Shown one piece after another: positions 32,101 through 39,706 of a stretch of 64,000 bases of DNA. This DNA is from Brevundimonas sp. UBA5866 (lineage in GTDB: Bacteria > Pseudomonadota > Alphaproteobacteria > Caulobacterales > Caulobacteraceae), in NCBI RefSeq assembly GCF_002432125.1, contig NZ_DJFS01000018.1, forward strand, positions 26,341 through 90,340, written 5' to 3'. Positions within the stretch are counted from its first letter, which is position 1; the number at the start of each line of letters is the position of its first letter. Position numbers and translations under genes: made by a program. The notes beneath the pieces were generated by a model. It made no database searches, was not told where the DNA came from, and saw nothing but the letters and a program-made list of their open reading frames with translations.

Positions 32101-32144
32101 TGCAGGTCCTTTTCGGGCGCGCTGATTTCCTTGTCGATTTCCAC
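26199..32144 (-). CDS. DUF4011 / Upf1-like helicase with Vsr-like nuclease and DUF3320
   Basis: 1981 residues. The region 190-300 resembles a transglutaminase-type fold (GTCLDTT with cysteine 234, FHGHAAVGVW with histidine 260). DUF4011 spans about 390-560 (RIDRWQKKLLDLTLRNRLLNF). An SF1 helicase core follows: Walker A GPPGTGKS near 709-716, Walker B VIFDEASQ near 1335, GDPKQLPP, WHYRSRSESLI, VQGDERDV and NVAVTRAR. A Vsr/DUF559-like nuclease lies near 1635-1720 (SPFEEAVAAELEKRGW, RIDLGV, VECDG), and DUF3320 near 1815-1905. The domain order matches the single-gene helicase-Vsr anti-phage proteins (Hhe) as I recall them. A GTG start follows AGGGGGAAATAG. It is first in an operon with SbcD- and SbcC-like genes, which I do not recall as part of a named system. 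Confidence 0.87.
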   Translation of the reverse strand: MEIDKEISAPEKDLHEVRTPGFTADIAGSFTYASYQNAVPVLRSVEIQNPGEATYENCRLELVSSPAFLRPKVWQIDRLLPLDRIQISDRRIVLDADYLAGLNEAERGEISLRLTCGSEVLQEQTFPVRLLARDEWGGVNDMAQLLPAFVMPNDPAISGVLRKAAERLAAHGLPSGLDGYQTNDPKRAYMLTAAVYSAVTGMGIFYAEPPASFEHRGQKVRRPLTIEQEKLGTCLDTTLLFASALEATGLHPVVLMFHGHAAVGVWLTSKTFANSIETDQMEVRKALASREMIVFETTGVTHRPAMTFEQAQRALDNRMSEEEAGAFVASIDVRRARSGGITPLASHQPMARAMTEADDAAVPVSDLPLPAAPTFDHLAGDQVEQKPTTASGRIDRWQKKLLDLTLRNRLLNFPETKKTIPFICPDVAYLEDRLAGGAAVQIISLPEQNPLGERDAELYREVHGRDIQRHFAAEALQRDELASPLDGPQLNARLIDLHRQVKNDLAEGGANTLFMAVGFLRWKRKAEDQKTYRAPLLLVPVKLERRSANAPFRIRFHEDEPRFNSTLLQFLEREFELKLHHLADLPMDDNGVDVPQLLAAARLAVRDAPGLEVVDEAALSTFSFAKFLMWKDLVERTDALRQNRVVKHLIDTPDKPFENGGDGSGTFIDENTLDQTYDPADIVCLLPSDSSQTAASLAAAQGRDFVIVGPPGTGKSQTIANMIANCLAVGKSVLFVAEKTAALDVVYRRLREHGLGDFCIELHSNKADRRQFLSQLKAAWENSVKTDAQEWITINERLKVRRDQLNAYVTALHHPYPNGWTAYRALGLKLRDRDVYTPVLDWPKPQDVDAVTLAKLEDIADQLGKVYASIERHPSLHLVDIAEWTSGRQDALLASGRGLRTAADVLENALDALRQSLGLSAADHPVSTELTACRALAHALVQAEGHDVSIAFHQAYGRCAEDLKNLEAAIGIYRDNEAQMGARFTPSSLATIELDRLDREWREASASFWPMSALGRRKITRLLQSYAESGTVNPDTDLGRLRVMREQLGLIEANGLNGLPLPVRGLDTPIQEVADRLQLAASLRAALRLPGRETADISALITRISQWLGSEHMGDNVVPVAKRLIAATEAFNIALKDFAALSERTPPWGDTPDGLADLSRQLDELDQQKRLLRNWSSWCHTRRQAVAHGLSSVVEAVERGDIPPEESRARFTLAYVRWWLPQVMDSVPELNSFRRFQHENMISEFREIDDMVRKHAAQRVIAALNRDLPPVQSVPRNSELGLLRHQMELQRPSQSIRDMIGRMPNYFGKLAPCMLMSPLSIAQYFPPNQTLFDVVIFDEASQITTWDAVGAIARARQTIIVGDPKQLPPTSFFGRNEEEEDVEDHEKDLESILDEAKASGIPVRDLRWHYRSRSESLIAFSNHHYYQNRLVTFPSPQVDDRAVQLRKVPNGIYDRGKSRTNRIEAQAIADEAVLRMRSWLALPESSRPTLGVITFNAQQQSLIMDLLDVARRNEPELEWFFAEERVEPTIVKNLENVQGDERDVILFSITFWKDAAGRLTMDFGALNKEGGEKRLNVAVTRARQELIVFSGFTADQIDITRTKALAVHHLKTFLDYAERGGIALAAQATDSMGGFDSPFEEAVAAELEKRGWIVVPQVGMSGFRIDLGVRHPDLPGAYLAGVECDGATYHSAATARDRDKVREQVLRGLGWNILRVWSTDWWHDHAACAERLDKDLQDLLAACRDRRAEDTRTTAHWDMGHEVEDIVEIRDDPLLLPDVPSGFEPEPEKVTDSPVDEPHSAASAAPPTDAPVYRLTDLSSFSADPDSFYDFVYRPTLQAMIDAVMATEAPVRKDILCQRIARAHGWLKTGSRIRERIEMHLKTCDLTFESSGEFVWAAGSVSDLVPYRQPVGDDARRSVADIPLAELAHVVVTHRDLLEEPDPTRELSRLLGLERLATPSRARLDEAIERARAHLAAQLPE

Positions 32145-32277
32145 CCTATTTCCCCCTAGTCCCCAGTGTCGGAATCCATGAACCCTTTGTCAGATATCAA
32201 AGGTATTAAGGCTCTGTAAAATCAACCATAGATTGGGGGTTGGCTTTTTGAGGATGTGGAGGGGGCTGCGCTCCTGA

Positions 32278-33856
32278 CTAGAAAATCTTGCGTATTTCGA
32301 AGGTAACCGTTCGACCGAGCGGATCGAAATATGCGGATTGATAGTTGAGGGGCGTCCTGCCCGCTCCATCGCGCAATTCGATGCGGCTGTTCAGCAGATT
32401 GTCGATTTTCAGCGTGGCTCTTGCGCCCTTCAGCAAATCGGCCGCGCCGGTCCCCCGGAACTGTTCTGCAAGGTTCGCGAAGAGGCTGAGGTTGAGGCTT
32501 GTAAGATCGGAAAAGTCCAAAGCGTCGTCGGGACTGCCGAAACCGTTCGTCTCGCTTCCACTTTGCCATACGGCGCTCACACGCGCGCCCAGGCCGCGCC
32601 TGAAGGCACCGGCTTGAAGTTCCAGTTTGTGGCGACGGCTGCCGCCCCTGAAACTGAGGCCTGACCCGTCGAGCAGGTCCAGTGTGGTGCCACCGTCCTG
32701 AAGGCGGAGTTCATCCTTTAATCGCCATGTGTGGTAGAAGCTGATGAACAGACGGCTGCTCAACACTTCCATGCGTCGGGCCGCGGGGCTTCCCGGCAGG
32801 ACCTCAACGACTACGACACCGGGCGGGAGCTTGCGCCTCATCTCCGCCTCGCTGGCGTAAACCCGACTCCCGTGGCTTTGCACGCCGGGCGGCAAAGGCG
32901 GTTGTGACCCAAGCATGCGCGTGAAGTTGAGCCCCCAACGCAGTTCCTACTGATCCGACCTCGAAAAATTCACTGGCCGACTGTCAATCGCCAGAAGGCG
33001 GCCATCGCTGTCGCGCGTGAAGCGGTCTGGAAACGCTGCCTCGATTTCGGGCGTAGCCGTCGGGAAGGGGGCGATAGGATTGTCGATCCGCGTCACCACA
33101 TAATCGACGCTGGCGGTGAAATCGGCCCTTGCGAACGGTTTGGCGTCCAGACCCAGGCTGAACACACGGCGGTTATCGGGCGAAAGAGCCGCATTGCCTC
33201 CGGACAGGCGGGTCACATCGACGACCTCGCCACGCGCGAAATCGAATACACGCAGGTTGGGCGTCAACTGAGGCGGAGCGCCCAGCTGCTCCAGCGTGGG
33301 GCCCCCTCTTCGTGGGTCGCCGATGCGATCAGATTGATCGTCGCAAGCGGCGACCAGTTGAGGCCATATCCATAGGTTTGCAGCGTCCCGAAGTCAGAAA
33401 GTTTCTCCAGATTGAAGTTCGCATTGACCGAAAGCGCAGCAAGGCGGCTTTCTTGCCCCTGGCCGATACCGAATACGGGCAGGGTGACAGATCCCTGCAC
33501 GACGCCGGTTTCGCGGGACATCGTGTTGCGGCTCGCAAGGTCGGGACGGTTGGAGCTGTTTCTGGATTCTTGGGCTTCAAATCCGGCACGCATGGTGGCC
33601 GAGAGCGGGCCTGCGGGCAGTTGAAGCATGGGTCCGCTCAGAAGCAGATCGCTGTTGGCGCGGCTGTTGACCGCGCGTGACGTCTCGCGGAACGCCTGAC
33701 GTCCTGCGATGTCCGACAGGGTCTCGGTATCATTGCGGCTATAGTTTCCGGTGAGCGTCCAACTCCATTCCCCGACCCGGCCGCCTTGCGTCGTTCCCAT
33801 CTGGAGGATGCGCGTTTCGCTGTCCCGCACCAGGGCCGTGGTGGCTTCCGGCCCTA
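32278..33856 (-). pseudogene. TonB-dependent receptor remnant (truncated, frameshifted, nonsense)
   Basis: The C-terminal barrel of a receptor survives in three pieces. The upstream piece (to about 33300) runs out of frame where one base is missing in the GGGGGCCCC tract near 33300-33306; the sense continues in the next frame (PTLEQLGAP, TPNLRVFDFARG). A TAG at 32947 then interrupts SRSDQ-stop-ELRWGLNF, and the frame resumes to the final strand ending VTFEIRKIF. The plug domain and signal peptide are missing: homology stops at about 33856, next to the transposon end. It is a decayed gene, not a host function. Confidence 0.85.
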
Positions 33857-33859
33857 AAA

Positions 33860-33865
33860 AGGGAT
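33860..33865. repeat. Target-site duplication, left copy
   Basis: AGGGAT directly precedes the transposon end GTCGGGACC and is repeated after the other end. Tn7-like elements duplicate five bases; the sixth identical base makes the exact end uncertain by one position. Confidence 0.75.
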
Positions 33866-33870
33866 GTCGG

Positions 33871-33988
33871 GACCACTTAAGACCTGCTCACATAGAGCCC
33901 GCCATCGTTGGGCTTTGAAAATATGACCAGATAAGGCGACCACTTAAGAGCTGCTCAAATTGGATCGAAACCACTTAAGACCTGCTCA
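33871..33988 (+). repeat. Left-end array of three TnsB-site-like repeats
   Basis: Three direct copies: GACCACTTAAGACCTGCTCA at 33871-33890, GACCACTTAAGAGCTGCTCA at 33938-33957, and AACCACTTAAGACCTGCTCA at 33969-33988. Spacing of the first two is wide (47 bases) and of the last two narrow (11 bases). The stop codon of ligD lies in the third copy. Confidence 0.88.
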
Positions 33989-36442
33989 TTTCTTCGAGTA
34001 GAAGTTGGTGATGCGATAACTCGATGGATTGAGTCCCTTACGGACTTGGTTCCAGGTTAAAGGCATCGAGAACGGGGCACCTGGTCTGCCCCGAGGTGAG
34101 TATGGCGCGACCGCGGTCGCTTTGCGGTCATTGCGTAGATAGTCGATGAAGATGCGGCCCTCGCGCTCTTTCTTGGACATGCTGATGAGATAGCGATCAG
34201 GCGCGTTGGCAGCCATGACGCGGGCGAACTCGCGGGCAAAGGCCTTGGCCTCGGTCCAGTCCATGTCGAGATGCTCGACATAGGTGGTGACGTGCAGACC
34301 CTTGCCGCCGGTGGTTTTGCAGTGGCTGTCCAGTCCGAGATCTTTCAGTCGGTCGCGGACTTCCTTGGCTGCGGTAATCACGTCGTCGAACGACACGTCC
34401 GGTGCGGGATCCAAATCGAAGATCAACCGCTCGGCCTTTTCAGGCTTATAGGGCACACAGTTCCAAGGGTGGATCTCGACGGCTGAAATCTGGGCTGCAG
34501 CAATCAGGCCTTCCACGGTGGCGATGCGGATATAGGGCTTCGGATCACCTTTAATCTCGACCGCTTCGATCAGCGGGGACTGGCCCTTGGCCGGATGGCG
34601 CTGGAAGAAGCTTTGGCCCTCGATTCCGTCGGGCATGCGAATTATGGAACAGGGGCGACCGCGTATGTGCTCCAGCATTTGCTCGCCCACCCGCTCGTAA
34701 TACTCGGCCAATTCGCGCTTGGTGATGGCGGGGGTGTCCTTGGTGGCAGGCCAGAGAATCTTGTCGGGGTTGGACAGATGTACGCCACGTAGCGGCGCAG
34801 TCGGTTTCGCAGGAGAGGCTTTGGGAGCAGCCTCTGGTTCATCCAACGCGACGTCCTTGGGGGCCTTGTCCTCACGCAAGCCCTTGAACGAAGCCTGTCG
34901 GATAGCCCCCGTACGGGTGAAGCCCTCAAAGGCGATCTCGGCGACCAGAACGGGTTTGACCCAATGGACGCCGGCAATGGTTTTCGGTCCATCGGGGAAG
35001 GGGCTTTGGTCCGTTTCGGCGGCCTTGAGCTTGGGCATGATCTGATCGACCGTCTTGCGACCAAAACCTGTGCCAATCCGTCCAACATGCACGAGTTTGC
35101 TGTCGCGATAGACGCCTGCGATCAGGGAGCGGAATGCGCTGCCGGTTGTGGCCCATCCGGCAATGACGACTTCCTGACCCTGTCGGCATTTTGACTTTAC
35201 CCAGTCGTCGCTGCGGCCAGAACGATAGGCGGCGGCGAGGCGCTTGGAGATAATGCCCTCCAAATCCAATCTACAGGCCGACTGCAACAGGGCGGTCCCC
35301 GTTGTCTGAAAATGTTCAACGTAGCGGATAGACCCGGTGGCCTTGGCTAATCGCTTGGCCAGTTCTGCCTTGCGGTCTCTGAGGGGAAGGCCGCGGATGT
35401 CCTGACCTCCGTCGTGCAGAAGGTCGAACGCGTAATAGGTCAGCGGCGCGTGGCTTTCGCCGCCCAGAACGGCTTGAAGCAGGGTAAAGCTCGGCCTGCC
35501 GTCTTCGTCCAAGGCCACCGCTTCGCCATCGTAAATGCCGTCCTTCAGGCCCTTTGCATCGGCGGCAATCGTGGGGAACCGCTTGGTCCAGTCTAGGCCT
35601 TTGCGGGTGCGGATAACGGGCTTGCCGCCTTCGACCCTCAGTTGCAGTCGATAGCCATCGAACTTGATCTCATGTGCCCACGCGTCTCCTGCTGGAGGGG
35701 TAGCGACGGAAGAGGCCAGTTGAGGTTCGATAAAATCCGGCAGCGGCGACACCTTTGCCCTTTTGGACTTCGCTGAGGATTTTGCAGGTGTGGGCTTCTT
35801 CTGTTTTGCGGTCCCACGCGGCAGGGTGATGAAGGGCTCCACCACAGCGGGTTTGGCGTCGGCGATCTGCTTCATGGTGCGCGATGATGCGACCGACTTG
35901 TCGCGGGTGGTCGGCCCGCCGCGGTTTCCGGCCTTAGCGGCGCTGTCCTTGTGCTTGATCAGCATCCACGGTTTGCCCTTTTCGCCGGCCTTGGGTTTTA
36001 GCCTTACCAGCACCCACGAGCCGTGCATGCGGGTGCCCTCCATCACGAACTTTAGTTCGCCCTTCTCCAGGTGGCGCTCCACATCCTCGAAGCCGTGCTC
36101 CGGGATCCAGAGGCCTCTGTCCCAGATCATTACGGTGCCGCCGCCGTATTCCTGTTTGGGAATGGTGCCTTCAAAGTCGCCATAGTCGAGCGGGTGATCC
36201 TCCACCGCCATGGCCAGCCGCTTATCTGCCGGATCAAGGGATGGACCTTTTGGAACGGCCCATGACAGGAAGGTGCCATTCCACTCCAGCCTCAGGTCAA
36301 AGTGCAGGCGGCTGGCGTCATGCTTGTGAATGACAAAGCGCAGTCGATCCGATGGCGCGATCTCCGCCCCGATGCCGGAAGGCTCCTCCGTTCGGGAGAA
36401 GTCGCGCATCTTGCGATAGGTTTCCAAGCGGGGATTGGGCAT
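33986..36442 (-). CDS. ligD: ATP-dependent DNA ligase D (NHEJ)
   Basis: 818 residues. Domains in order: 3'-phosphoesterase near 25-170 (HKHDASRLHFDLRLEWNGTF, EDHPLDYGDFEG), ligase near 235-530 with the nucleotidyl lysine in HEIKFDGYRLQLR, then polymerase/primase near 570-815 (LSNPDKILWP, FDLDPAPDVSFDD, KTTGGKGLHV). It repairs double-strand breaks with Ku. GGAGG five bases before ATG 36442 fixes the start. The C-terminus is shorter than usual: after KGLNPSSYRITN it ends in NFYSKK, with the stop codon supplied by the transposon-end repeat. A near-consensus EcfG promoter lies directly upstream. Confidence 0.95.
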   Translation of the reverse strand: MPNPRLETYRKMRDFSRTEEPSGIGAEIAPSDRLRFVIHKHDASRLHFDLRLEWNGTFLSWAVPKGPSLDPADKRLAMAVEDHPLDYGDFEGTIPKQEYGGGTVMIWDRGLWIPEHGFEDVERHLEKGELKFVMEGTRMHGSWVLVRLKPKAGEKGKPWMLIKHKDSAAKAGNRGGPTTRDKSVASSRTMKQIADAKPAVVEPFITLPRGTAKQKKPTPAKSSAKSKRAKVSPLPDFIEPQLASSVATPPAGDAWAHEIKFDGYRLQLRVEGGKPVIRTRKGLDWTKRFPTIAADAKGLKDGIYDGEAVALDEDGRPSFTLLQAVLGGESHAPLTYYAFDLLHDGGQDIRGLPLRDRKAELAKRLAKATGSIRYVEHFQTTGTALLQSACRLDLEGIISKRLAAAYRSGRSDDWVKSKCRQGQEVVIAGWATTGSAFRSLIAGVYRDSKLVHVGRIGTGFGRKTVDQIMPKLKAAETDQSPFPDGPKTIAGVHWVKPVLVAEIAFEGFTRTGAIRQASFKGLREDKAPKDVALDEPEAAPKASPAKPTAPLRGVHLSNPDKILWPATKDTPAITKRELAEYYERVGEQMLEHIRGRPCSIIRMPDGIEGQSFFQRHPAKGQSPLIEAVEIKGDPKPYIRIATVEGLIAAAQISAVEIHPWNCVPYKPEKAERLIFDLDPAPDVSFDDVITAAKEVRDRLKDLGLDSHCKTTGGKGLHVTTYVEHLDMDWTEAKAFAREFARVMAANAPDRYLISMSKKEREGRIFIDYLRNDRKATAVAPYSPRGRPGAPFSMPLTWNQVRKGLNPSSYRITNFYSKK

Positions 36443-36461
36443 CGGGACCTCCGCAGCAGCT

Positions 36462-36486
36462 AACGATCCCGACGGCATTGCGCTCC
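36462..36486 (-). promoter_or_regulatory. Near-consensus EcfG-type promoter for ligD
   Basis: Minus strand GGAGC-N16-CGTT, one mismatch from GGAAC-N16-CGTT. It sits about 20 bases before the ligD start, leaving a very short leader that still contains the GGAGG ribosome site. Confidence 0.4.
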
Positions 36487-36560
36487 AACATCCACAGAAT
36501 TTGGATGGGCGCGTGAATCCTTACGGGCGTACGGCGCGTTTAGGTGGGAGGGAGGCGCAA

Positions 36561-36794
36561 ATGACCGCAATGGATACAGCAGAGTTGAACCAATACCGTG
36601 TCACGGCCACTGATCATCCGACGCGGATTGTCCAAGAGCCGACAGTCGAAGCGGCAGCGATCACCTATATCGAGGATTTCATCACGTCCCCCCCGGTGCC
36701 CGAGTTGCGGCTTTGGGTGACGGATATTGAGGACGGCCAACAGCACTGTTTCCTGCTCGATCTCGAGACGGGGGAAGTGGAAGCCTGCGTCTGA
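36561..36794 (+). CDS. Small protein of unknown function, 77 residues
   Basis: An acidic, soluble 77-residue protein between ligD (divergent) and ku (same direction, 72 bases downstream). It begins MTAMDTAELNQYRV and ends in a beta-like segment LRLWVTDIEDGQQHCFLLDLETGEVEACV. GGGAGGGAGG precedes ATG 36561. I do not recognise the family. Its place suggests co-carriage with the NHEJ genes, but no function can be assigned. Confidence 0.6.
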   Translation: MTAMDTAELNQYRVTATDHPTRIVQEPTVEAAAITYIEDFITSPPVPELRLWVTDIEDGQQHCFLLDLETGEVEACV

Positions 36795-36866
36795 AAGAAC
36801 GATTTGGCGCAAAGGCCGTTTGTGGAAAGTCGCTTTTGATCAGGCTGTTCACAACGAGGTGCGTCC

Positions 36867-37727
36867 ATGGCTCCCAGACCCAGTTGGCAAGGTCACTTGA
36901 AGCTGTCGTTGGTGACCTGTCCGGTAGCGCTCTATACCGCGACCTCTACGGGCGGCGATGTCCACTTCAACTTGATTAATCCGAAGACCAATAACCGGAT
37001 CAAGATGATTACAACCGATCCTGATACGGGGCCGATTTCGCGTTCGGATCTGGTGAAGGGATATGAGGTTTCAAAGGGTGAATACGTCCTGCTGACCGAC
37101 GAAGAGATCAAGTCGGTCAAGCTGGAAAGCAACAAGACCATCGACATCGAGAGCTTTGTCCCAGCCAAGGATATCGACCGGATCTATTGGGATAATCCCT
37201 ATTTTCTCGCCCCTGATGGCAAGATTGGACAGGACGCCTTTAACGTCATTCGCACGGCGATGGAGAAGTCAGGCAAGATCGCCTTGGCGCGTGTTGTTAT
37301 GTCGACCCGCGAGCGGTTGTTGGCGCTGGAGCCGCGCGGCAAGGGCATCTTGGCCTACACGCTGCGCACCGATGACGAGGTGCGACAACCGGACGAAGTA
37401 TTTGGCGGCATTTCCACGGCGAAGGCTGACGCCGACATGATCAAGATCGCCGAGAAGATCATCGAGCAGAAAGCTGGCCCCTTTGATCCCAGCAAGTTCA
37501 ACGACCGTTATGAGGAAGCGTTGAAAGCTCTGATCGCTGACAAACAAAAGGGCAAGAAGCCCGCCAAGATCGCCGCGCCCAAGGAAGACAATGTTGTGGA
37601 CCTGATGGCGGCTTTGCGGGCCAGTCTGAACGCCAAGGCGGGGCGGGCGGCCAGCAAACCTGCTTCCAAGCCGTCGACTAAAGCGGCTTCTAAAGCCAGC
37701 AAACCGCGCACACGCAAGGCGGGATGA
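36867..37727 (+). CDS. ku: Ku protein (NHEJ end-binding)
   Basis: 286 residues, normal for bacterial Ku. It opens with SWQGHLKLSLVTCPVALYTAT, the Ku core signature. The core runs to about 200 and contains KGYEVSKGEYVLLTDEE and LARVVMSTRERLLALEPRGKG. The tail from about 225 is rich in lysine, alanine and serine, as in Ku proteins that thread along DNA and recruit LigD. It is paired with ligD on the opposite strand and followed closely by topoisomerase IB, forming a repair cassette in the transposon cargo. Confidence 0.96.
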   Translation: MAPRPSWQGHLKLSLVTCPVALYTATSTGGDVHFNLINPKTNNRIKMITTDPDTGPISRSDLVKGYEVSKGEYVLLTDEEIKSVKLESNKTIDIESFVPAKDIDRIYWDNPYFLAPDGKIGQDAFNVIRTAMEKSGKIALARVVMSTRERLLALEPRGKGILAYTLRTDDEVRQPDEVFGGISTAKADADMIKIAEKIIEQKAGPFDPSKFNDRYEEALKALIADKQKGKKPAKIAAPKEDNVVDLMAALRASLNAKAGRAASKPASKPSTKAASKASKPRTRKAG

Positions 37728-37751
37728 TCTGTCGTGGGGAGCGATGCTGCC

Positions 37752-38750
37752 GTGACAGAAGACTTACCGGCCGGACTGCGCTGGTGTTCGGACGAAATAG
37801 AAGGCATCCGCCGTAAACGCGCCGGTCGAGGCTTCTGCTATCTTGACCCCGATGGCACCCGTGTGACTGACGAAAAGGTGTTGGCGCGTATTCGCGCCTT
37901 GGCGATACCACCTGCGTGGACGCAGGTCTGGATTTGTCCCCACAGGAACGGCCACATCCAGGCGACCGGGCGTGATGCACGCGGACGGAAGCAGTATCGC
38001 TATCACCCCAATTGGATCACAGCGCAGTCGGAGAACAAGTTTGCCCGCATGCCAGCCTTTGCGGCGGCCCTGCCCAGGCTGGAAGCGGCTATTGAAACGG
38101 GCCTCGCCCGCCGCAAGTTCGATCAGGAAAAGGTGGTAGCCACAGCTATGCGCCTGATGGAGCTAAGCCTGATCCGTGTGGGCAATGCCCGCTATTCTCG
38201 CGAGAACAGCAGCTTTGGCCTGACGACCCTGCGCAAACGCCATATCGAGGTAAGCGGCACAGAGCTGCGGCTGCGTTTCCGGGGCAAGAGCGGGATTGTC
38301 CATGACCTGAATGTGCAGGATCGCCGTTTGGCTACGGGCGTGCGGCGCCTCAGCGAACTGCCGGGGCAAACTCTGTTTCAGTACGAGGATGACGAAGGAC
38401 AGTTCCACGCTGTCACTTCGGACGACATCAACGCCTTTATCCGCGAACACATGGGCGGGGATTTTTCGGCCAAGGATTTTCGGACCTGGGCCGCGACCGT
38501 CTGCGTCGCCCGGGCGCTTTGCGATACCGATCCGCCCACATCGGCGGCGGATGCCAAGCGCAAGGCCAATACCTGCATCCGAGAGGCGGCGTCCCTGTTG
38601 GGCAATACGCTTGCCGTTTGTCGAAGCGCGTACGTCCACCCGCGGGTTATCGACATGTTCGAGCGTGGCGAGATTGCCGAGGCACTGCCTCGCACCTCGG
38701 CCAAATCATTCGAACGCGCATTAGCCAAGGCATTGGCCGTCGACGGTTGA
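37752..38750 (+). CDS. DNA topoisomerase IB
   Basis: About 332 residues, the small bacterial and poxvirus-like type IB enzyme that relaxes supercoils through a 3'-phosphotyrosine. Seen are GFCYLDPDGTRV, IPPAWTQVWICPHRNGHIQATG, RDARGRKQYRYH, the catalytic arginine in DFRTWAATV, and the nucleophile tyrosine in CRSAYVHPRV near residue 290. GTG 37752 has GGGGAG ten bases upstream; GTG 37734 is an alternative. It starts within 25 bases of the ku stop, so both are probably co-transcribed. Confidence 0.92.
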   Translation: MTEDLPAGLRWCSDEIEGIRRKRAGRGFCYLDPDGTRVTDEKVLARIRALAIPPAWTQVWICPHRNGHIQATGRDARGRKQYRYHPNWITAQSENKFARMPAFAAALPRLEAAIETGLARRKFDQEKVVATAMRLMELSLIRVGNARYSRENSSFGLTTLRKRHIEVSGTELRLRFRGKSGIVHDLNVQDRRLATGVRRLSELPGQTLFQYEDDEGQFHAVTSDDINAFIREHMGGDFSAKDFRTWAATVCVARALCDTDPPTSAADAKRKANTCIREAASLLGNTLAVCRSAYVHPRVIDMFERGEIAEALPRTSAKSFERALAKALAVDG

Positions 38751-38798
38751 ACGCAAGCCCTTATGGAACAGAACCGATCACACAGGGAGATATGCACC

Positions 38799-39692
38799 AT
38801 GGAGAACCGGTCATCGATGCAGGATCCGCGGGAACAGTATCCTCGGCCCCCGTTTCCGGATCAGGAACAGACAGCACCGGGTCTGGTCAAGTGCATGACA
38901 CCGGCCCCGGACCATGGCGAGACAAGTTATCGCGGGCATGGCCGACTGGCGGGGCGTCGTGCCCTGATAACTGGCGGCGATTCCGGCATCGGGCGCGCCG
39001 TCGCTATAGGGTTTGCGAGAGAAGGTGCCGATGTCGCTATAGCTTATCTACCGTCCGAAGAAGCTGATGCGGCCGAGGTCATCAAACTGATCGAAGCGGA
39101 AGGCGTAAAGGCTTTGGCACTGGCCGGTGACGTTCGTGACGAGGCGTGGAATGAAACCATGGTCGCACGCACGGTTGATGCGTTCGGCGGGTTGGACATC
39201 CTCGTAGTCAATGCGGGACGCCAGCAATACCGCGATGATCTGTCGGAGTTTTCGACCAGCGATTTCGACGCGACGATGAAGACCAATCTCTATGCCCTGC
39301 ACTGGTTATGTCAGGCGGCGATGCCGGTCATGCCCGCAGGTGCCGCCATCATCACGACAGCGTCTATTCAGGCGTATGAGCCCAGTGACATCCTGCTGGA
39401 CTATGCAACCACGAAGGGCGGCATCGTTACCTATACGAAGGCGTTGGCAAAACAGGCGATCGAGCGCGGCATTCGCGTCAATGCCGTCGCCCCCGGTCCA
39501 TTCTGGACAGTGCTTCAGCCCAGCGGCGGGCAACCCGACGAAAAGGTCCGGAATTTCGGCGCGCATAGTGCTTTTGGCAGACCCGGACAGCCGGTCGAGA
39601 TCGCGCCCGTCTATGTTCTTCTGGCGTCACAGGAAGCCAGTTTCGTCACTGGTGAAGTATGGGGCGTGACCGGTGGCGCGGGCATCGGCTAG
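38799..39692 (+). CDS. SDR-family oxidoreductase (YghA-like)
   Basis: About 297 residues. An extended N-terminus (DPREQYPRPPFPDQEQ) precedes the Rossmann fold, typical of the YghA/YhdG-like stress-associated group. The NAD(P) motif is ITGGDSGIGRA near residue 58; VVNAGRQQ and the catalytic tyrosine and lysine in DYATTKGG follow, with the serine in TTASIQAY. The substrate is unknown. AGGGAG precedes ATG 38799; an in-frame ATG lies at 38763. It is part of the ku-topoisomerase gene run. Confidence 0.88.
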   Translation: MENRSSMQDPREQYPRPPFPDQEQTAPGLVKCMTPAPDHGETSYRGHGRLAGRRALITGGDSGIGRAVAIGFAREGADVAIAYLPSEEADAAEVIKLIEAEGVKALALAGDVRDEAWNETMVARTVDAFGGLDILVVNAGRQQYRDDLSEFSTSDFDATMKTNLYALHWLCQAAMPVMPAGAAIITTASIQAYEPSDILLDYATTKGGIVTYTKALAKQAIERGIRVNAVAPGPFWTVLQPSGGQPDEKVRNFGAHSAFGRPGQPVEIAPVYVLLASQEASFVTGEVWGVTGGAGIG

Positions 39693-39706
39693 AGCGCATT
39701 AAGGCC

